Shown here: positions 61,883 through 64,000 of the stretch, piece by piece
Layout of the letters: every line of letters starts with the position of its first letter
Numbering within the stretch: position 1 is the first letter of the stretch
Origin: NZQO01 sp964639255
GTDB lineage: Bacteria > Bacteroidota > Bacteroidia > Flavobacteriales > Flavobacteriaceae
Direction of reading: 5' to 3'
DNA: 64,000 nucleotides
Assembly (NCBI GenBank): GCA_964639255.1
Contig: CAZXDP010000007.1
Coordinates: 10,492-74,491 of the forward strand
Position numbers and translations under genes: made by a program
The notes under the pieces: generated by a model
Database searches by the model: none
What the model saw: only the letters and a program-made list of their open reading frames with translations
What the model was told of the DNA's origin: nothing

Positions 61883-64000
61883 ATGAAACACACTTTCCAC
61901 ATACACGGAATGACCTGCAACGGCTGCAGTAGCCACGTCGAGAAAACCCTTTCTAACGTGAAGGGTGTAACTGCCGTGTCTGTCGATTTGGAAAAAGCTG
62001 AAGCGATCATCGAAATGGAATCGCATATTCCTATCGAAACATTTCAGCGAGCCTTGGCAGCCGATGGCGATACCTATAGCATTTACAAACCAGGCGAACA
62101 TCATCACAAGGATGATTCCGCTAAAGTTAATGCTGAGCATAGTCGAAGTACGAAAGCGAAAAAAGAGAAACAGACAGGGAAAGGTACAGGTACTTTCTAT
62201 TGCCCGATGCATTGCGAGGGCGACAAGACGTACGACAAACCGGGCGATTGTCCTGTCTGCGGAATGGATTTGGTGGAAGAGCAAAACTTGACTGCAACTA
62301 CTTCGGAACAATGGACCTGCCCAATGCATCCTGAAATCGTAGATGATGAACCGGGAAGCTGCCCTATTTGCGGAATGGACTTGGTACCGATGGAACCCGA
62401 CCTGTCCGCAGAAGAAAAGACCTATAAAAAATTGCTCAAAAAGTTCTGGGTAGCGACGGCTTCTACATTGCCTATTTTCATCATTGCAATGTCGGAAATG
62501 GTTGTCGACAATCCACTGTACAATATTCTGGAATTGAAATACTGGAACTGGATTCAGTTCGCGCTTTCCATTCCCGTTGTGTTCTACGCCACTTGGATGT
62601 TCTTTGAACGCGCGTACCGCAGTATCAAAACGTGGAACCTCAATATGTTTACGCTTATCGGCATTGGTGCTGGCGTGGCCTGGTTGTTCAGTGTCGTCGG
62701 GATGCTTGTTCCTGATTTTATTCCAGCACAGTTCAAAACCGAAGCGGGCACTGTGCACGTCTATTTTGAAGCGGCTACGGTCATCTTGACCTTAGTATTG
62801 CTCGGTCAGTTGTTGGAAGCGCGCGCACATAGCAAGACAAATTCTGCAGTCAAGGAACTTTTAAAATTGGCACCGAACAAGGCGGTCAAGGTGGTTGATG
62901 GCAAGGAACAGGAAGTCGCCATCGACCAAATTGAATTAGGCGATATTCTTCGGGTAAAGCCTGGTGACAAAATTCCCGTTGACGGTGTGATTATCGATGG
63001 GGAAACATCCATCGATGAATCGATGATTACGGGCGAACCGATTCCCGTAAGCAAGTCCGTCAATGACAAGGTCAGTAGCGGAACGATTAACGGCAACCAA
63101 TCCTTTTTGATGAAAGCGGAAAAGGTGGGTTCAGATATCTTGCTTTCGCAAATCATCCAAATGGTCAACGATGCCAGCCGTAGCCGTGCGCCCATCCAAA
63201 AATTGGCCGATACGGTTTCGGGCTATTTCGTTCCCATTGTGGTCATCATTGCCGTAATCACATTTGGGGTGTGGGCGATTTGGGGACCGGAACCGGCCTA
63301 TGTGTATGCGTTGGTCAATGCCATTGCCGTTTTGATTATCGCCTGTCCCTGTGCCCTAGGTTTGGCAACGCCGATGTCCGTTATGGTCGGTGTCGGCAAA
63401 GGCGTACAGAACGGTGTGCTGATAAAGAATGCCGAAGCCCTCGAAAAAATGGACAAAGTGGATACGCTCATTGTGGACAAAACGGGAACGATTACCGAAG
63501 GAAAACCCACGGTGGAAAAGGTGGGTTCATTCGATAACGGTTTCAGCGAAAGTGAGGTATTGCAATACATTGTCTCCTTGAATAACCAAAGTGAGCATCC
63601 CCTTGCGGAAGCCACCGTAAAATATGGAAAAGAACAAAAAGCCGATCCCGAAACTTCGGGACTTAAGGCTGAAGGATTCAATGCCGTTACCGGAAAAGGA
63701 GTGGAAGGGAAGGTAAACGGTAAAGAAGTGGCGCTGGGCAATGCCAAGATGATGGAACACGCCAATGCCGAATTGTTGGACTCTATGCAGGAAAAAGCCC
63801 AATCCTTCCAAAAGCAGGGTAAAACGGTTTCTTATCTCGCGATTGAAGGATGCGTTGTCGGTTATGTGGTCATTGGCGATAAAATCAAGAAAACGAGCGC
63901 CGAGGCCATCAAAAAACTACAGGACAAGGGAATCGATATAATAATGCTCACGGGCGACAATCACGATACGGCACAGGCCGTGGCGAGCGAACTCAATCTT
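61883..64000 (+). CDS. Copper-type heavy-metal translocating P-type ATPase, C-terminus outside window
   Basis: 706 codons are visible. Order: HMA domain with GMTCNGCSSHVEKTL (Cys12, Cys15); a His-rich linker (EHHHKDD); two CPMH...CPxCGMDL heavy-metal-binding modules (about 105-131 and 146-173); membrane helices; TGE-type ITGEPIP; CPC motif (Cys488-Pro-Cys490); phosphorylation Asp532 in DKTGTITEG; SEHPLAE; and MLTGDN near the end. The set is typical of P1B-type Cu+ exporters. The remaining roughly 100 residues lie beyond base 64000. It follows the permease gene by 58 nt. Confidence 0.94.
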   Translation, partial: MKHTFHIHGMTCNGCSSHVEKTLSNVKGVTAVSVDLEKAEAIIEMESHIPIETFQRALAADGDTYSIYKPGEHHHKDDSAKVNAEHSRSTKAKKEKQTGKGTGTFYCPMHCEGDKTYDKPGDCPVCGMDLVEEQNLTATTSEQWTCPMHPEIVDDEPGSCPICGMDLVPMEPDLSAEEKTYKKLLKKFWVATASTLPIFIIAMSEMVVDNPLYNILELKYWNWIQFALSIPVVFYATWMFFERAYRSIKTWNLNMFTLIGIGAGVAWLFSVVGMLVPDFIPAQFKTEAGTVHVYFEAATVILTLVLLGQLLEARAHSKTNSAVKELLKLAPNKAVKVVDGKEQEVAIDQIELGDILRVKPGDKIPVDGVIIDGETSIDESMITGEPIPVSKSVNDKVSSGTINGNQSFLMKAEKVGSDILLSQIIQMVNDASRSRAPIQKLADTVSGYFVPIVVIIAVITFGVWAIWGPEPAYVYALVNAIAVLIIACPCALGLATPMSVMVGVGKGVQNGVLIKNAEALEKMDKVDTLIVDKTGTITEGKPTVEKVGSFDNGFSESEVLQYIVSLNNQSEHPLAEATVKYGKEQKADPETSGLKAEGFNAVTGKGVEGKVNGKEVALGNAKMMEHANAELLDSMQEKAQSFQKQGKTVSYLAIEGCVVGYVVIGDKIKKTSAEAIKKLQDKGIDIIMLTGDNHDTAQAVASELNL

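Noticed and set aside
61856..62758. Long open frame of 300 codons on the minus strand
   Set aside because: It lies wholly opposite the P-type ATPase gene, whose HMA, CPMH and helix features are clear; the minus-strand product is low-complexity Arg/His/Phe-rich with no family resemblance.
1..64000. CRISPR arrays, tRNA or rRNA genes, insertion sequences, integrases
   Set aside because: No direct repeats with regular spacing, no complete tRNA arms, no transposase or recombinase motif seen on either strand. Short tRNAs could still be missed by eye.

Overview
The window looks like the chromosome of a member of the Bacteroidota, most likely a marine Flavobacteriaceae. The signs are: Bacteroidota-type promoters (TTTG, about 19-21 bp, then TAnnTTTG) and almost no Shine-Dalgarno sequences; a PorQ-like type IX secretion (T9SS) protein and a T9SS-sorted protease; flavobacterial families such as HYC_CC_PP, head GIN/DUF2807, DUF3822 and UMF1-type MFS; and lipoproteins with an acidic stretch directly after the lipobox cysteine. 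Coding density is high. The only gene-free stretch longer than 300 bases (27294-27707) holds the RNase P RNA gene. I saw no tRNA, rRNA, CRISPR array or insertion sequence.

Layout. 1-5.3 kb: lpd (cut by the window edge), two overlapping msrB genes, a collagen-motif lipoprotein, an M48 lipoprotein protease and an MFS permease. 5.3-8.2 kb (minus): a four-gene ECF sigma factor / anti-sigma / beta-repeat envelope protein operon. 8.4-14.8 kb: lon, porQ-cmk and rpsA with a structured leader. 14.9-17.6 kb: a lipoprotein that is a free-standing copy of the propeptide of the T9SS subtilase encoded 1 nt downstream, then another lipoprotein. 17.9-24.9 kb: a tight run pyrR-pyrB-STAS-like-rnz-pdxH-sixA-ppk1-ppx, joining pyrimidine, RNA, B6 and polyphosphate metabolism. 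24.9-30.1 kb (minus): miaE, dnaX, (rnpB on plus), a small STAS-like gene, rsmD, DUF3822 and a membrane-anchored protein. 30.2-35.4 kb: a RecD-like helicase, a KdsB-KdnB-like fusion for lipid A-core sugar synthesis, an acyltransferase and a surface lipoprotein. 35.4-39.4 kb (minus): yebC, phhB, an SDR, glsA and gcvT. 39.6-42.7 kb: nnr and hutH. 42.7-45.7 kb (minus): a second STAS-like paralogue and clpC. 46-49.8 kb: gyrA and a TPR protein. 49.9-51.8 kb (minus): an NlpC/P60 peptidase and a thiolase. 52-54.9 kb: a PgpH-like HD phosphodiesterase, a 50-aa Pmp3 protein and a very acidic lipoprotein.

55.0 kb to the end is a heavy-metal (probably copper) efflux cluster: HYC_CC_PP protein, CusA-type RND pump, TolC-type outer-membrane protein, ArsP/SO_0444-like permease and a CopA-type P-ATPase cut by the window edge. 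The periplasmic adaptor (CusB) is not in the window.

The strongest candidates for something not well described are (1) the propeptide-like lipoprotein paired with the T9SS subtilase, a possible protease-immunity or folding-helper pair; (2) the single-chain KdsB-KdnB-like fusion; and (3) the ECF sigma operon driving two beta-repeat envelope proteins. Everything here was read by eye; no alignment or database search was run.
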